Shown: positions 4,981-5,769 of the stretch, in pieces
How positions within the stretch are numbered: the first letter of the stretch is position 1
Layout: the number at the start of each line of letters is the position of its first letter
From: Acidobacteriota bacterium
GTDB lineage: Bacteria; Acidobacteriota; Thermoanaerobaculia; Multivoradales; JAHEKO01
DNA length: 5,769 nt
Assembly (NCBI GenBank): GCA_024638355.1
Contig: JAHEKO010000180.1
Coordinates: 1-5,769, forward strand
Reading direction: 5' to 3'
Notes under the pieces: model-generated
The model's input: the letters and a program-made list of their open reading frames with translations, nothing else
The model's database searches: none
What the model was told of the DNA's origin: nothing
Made by a program: the position numbers and the translations under genes

Positions 4981-5769
4981 CTAGTCGCCGCCGGGCAGAC
5001 CCCGGCCGGCGCTCCAGGGCACCCCGGCCGCCTCCAGATCCGCTTCCAGCGCCGGTATCTCCTGCTCCAGAATCGCCTCGAAGTCGGCGTGGATCGTGGC
5101 GAAGTCCTGTTCGGCGATCTCGAACTGACGCTTGTGCATCGGGGTCGGTCCGTAGGTCGACATCGAGTTGCCGAGACCGACGACGCCCAGGCGGCGCAGG
5201 ACGCTCACCGGACCCGGATCGCCGTAGTTGTCGCGGCGATCGTTTCCGGCCAGCTTCTCGTGCAGCGCCATCACCCGCTTCTCGATGTCGCGCACGCGAT
5301 CATCCAGCGAGTTGTCGGCGACCGTCGACTCCATCAAGGCGCCGCGAATCCTCTCGAGCTTTTCCTCGGTATCGTGGAAGAGATCGTGCGTCGCCTGCAC
5401 CACGCGGCCCATCTCCGCCATCTCCCGCCAGAAGGCGGCCACCACCGGCGGCTCGGCGCCCTTGTAGCCCCGCTCGCGCAGCGGCGCGACGTCGAACGAC
5501 TGCGACTTGCCGAAGTCGGTGACTTCCCCGTCTACGCGCTTGGCCAGGCTCACGCTGAACGTGCCGGGAGCCACCAGATAGCCCGCGCTGGCGAAGAAGC
5601 CGCCCTGGTCGTCGGGATCGTACGGCCCCAGATCGGGATACCTCAGATCCCAGGCGACCCGGTGGAAGCCCGCGGCCACCGGACCCTCGAGCCGGCGCAC
5701 GACGTTGCCGTCGGCGTCGCGCACGGTGAGCAGCATCGCGGGATCCTCCTCGATCTCCTCCTCGCGCAG
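4981..5769 (-). CDS. VPS10/sortilin-like BNR-repeat 'glycosyl hydrolase', C-terminal part
   Basis: The frame is open to the right edge and ends at TAG 4981-4983, giving 262 residues. Counting from the edge, the ATG at 5736 (residue 12) is internal, because the codons before it (LREEEIEEDPA) continue the domain. Residues 12-46 (LLTVRDADGNVVRRL...GFHRVAWDLRYP) form a FlgD/Ig-like beta module typical of the end of bacterial exported proteins with sortilin/BNR beta-propellers, usually annotated as glycosyl hydrolase or VPS10-domain protein and about 1000 residues long. After a GTFSVSLAKRVDG strand comes a helical region, residues about 115-180, with acidic and basic repeats suggesting a coiled coil (FHDTEEKLERIRGALMES). 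The last 60 residues (PTPMHKRQFEIAEQDF, then EIPALEADLEAAGVPW) fit the usual end of this family. The beta-propeller lies outside the window. These proteins are thought to be exported; the enzymatic name is poorly supported. Confidence 0.8.
   Translation of the reverse strand: MREEEIEEDPAMLLTVRDADGNVVRRLEGPVAAGFHRVAWDLRYPDLGPYDPDDQGGFFASAGYLVAPGTFSVSLAKRVDGEVTDFGKSQSFDVAPLRERGYKGAEPPVVAAFWREMAEMGRVVQATHDLFHDTEEKLERIRGALMESTVADNSLDDRVRDIEKRVMALHEKLAGNDRRDNYGDPGPVSVLRRLGVVGLGNSMSTYGPTPMHKRQFEIAEQDFATIHADFEAILEQEIPALEADLEAAGVPWSAGRGLPGGD

Noticed and set aside
4251..5522. Open frame of 423 codons on the + strand over the protease and VPS10-like genes
   Set aside because: It is Arg- and Pro-rich with low complexity towards its end, runs through the junction of two genes supported on the - strand, and has no motif.
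1..5769. CRISPR array, tRNA, rRNA, insertion sequence or long direct repeats
   Set aside because: Reading through the window showed no regularly spaced repeats, no transposase motifs and no structural RNA signature.

Overview
This is a high-GC bacterial window (roughly two thirds G+C by eye) with dense coding on both strands. It holds four complete or near-complete features and two genes cut by the window edges. The gene mix is an exported amidohydrolase with a lipoprotein signal, the tail of a sortilin/VPS10-like 'glycosyl hydrolase', a secreted retropepsin-like aspartic protease and an FkbM methyltransferase. From general knowledge this resembles Acidobacteriota (for example Thermoanaerobaculia-type genomes) or a similar environmental lineage; it is an inference and no taxonomic marker gene is present.

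Layout: 1-458 (+) is the C-terminal part of a SIR2-family protein whose start lies left of the window. A strong GC-rich hairpin follows it (464-487). 629-2038 (-) encodes a complete metal-dependent deaminase of the MTA/SAH deaminase type, carrying a lipoprotein signal peptide. A 97-bp divergent intergenic region (2039-2135) separates it from a two-gene (+) cluster: a small secreted protein of unknown function (2136-2765), then an FkbM-family SAM-dependent methyltransferase (2775-3674) starting with TTG nine bases after the previous stop. A 24-bp convergent gap then leads to a (-) pair that reads in from the right edge: the C-terminal part of a VPS10/BNR-repeat-like protein (4981-5769) and, directly downstream, a secreted aspartic protease with two DTG motifs (3699-4946 or slightly longer).

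How they work together: four of the six products look exported, or belong to an exported family, so the right-hand three quarters is mostly cell-envelope or extracellular metabolism, with no clear shared pathway. The SIR2 fragment is the only hint of an immunity or NAD-depletion function, and its partners would be outside the window. I see no CRISPR array, insertion sequence, tRNA, rRNA or attachment site. No complete new system can be demonstrated. The most unusual points are the lipoprotein signal on a deaminase family that is normally cytosolic, the bilobal two-DTG protease with an unclear start codon, and the truncated SIR2 protein.
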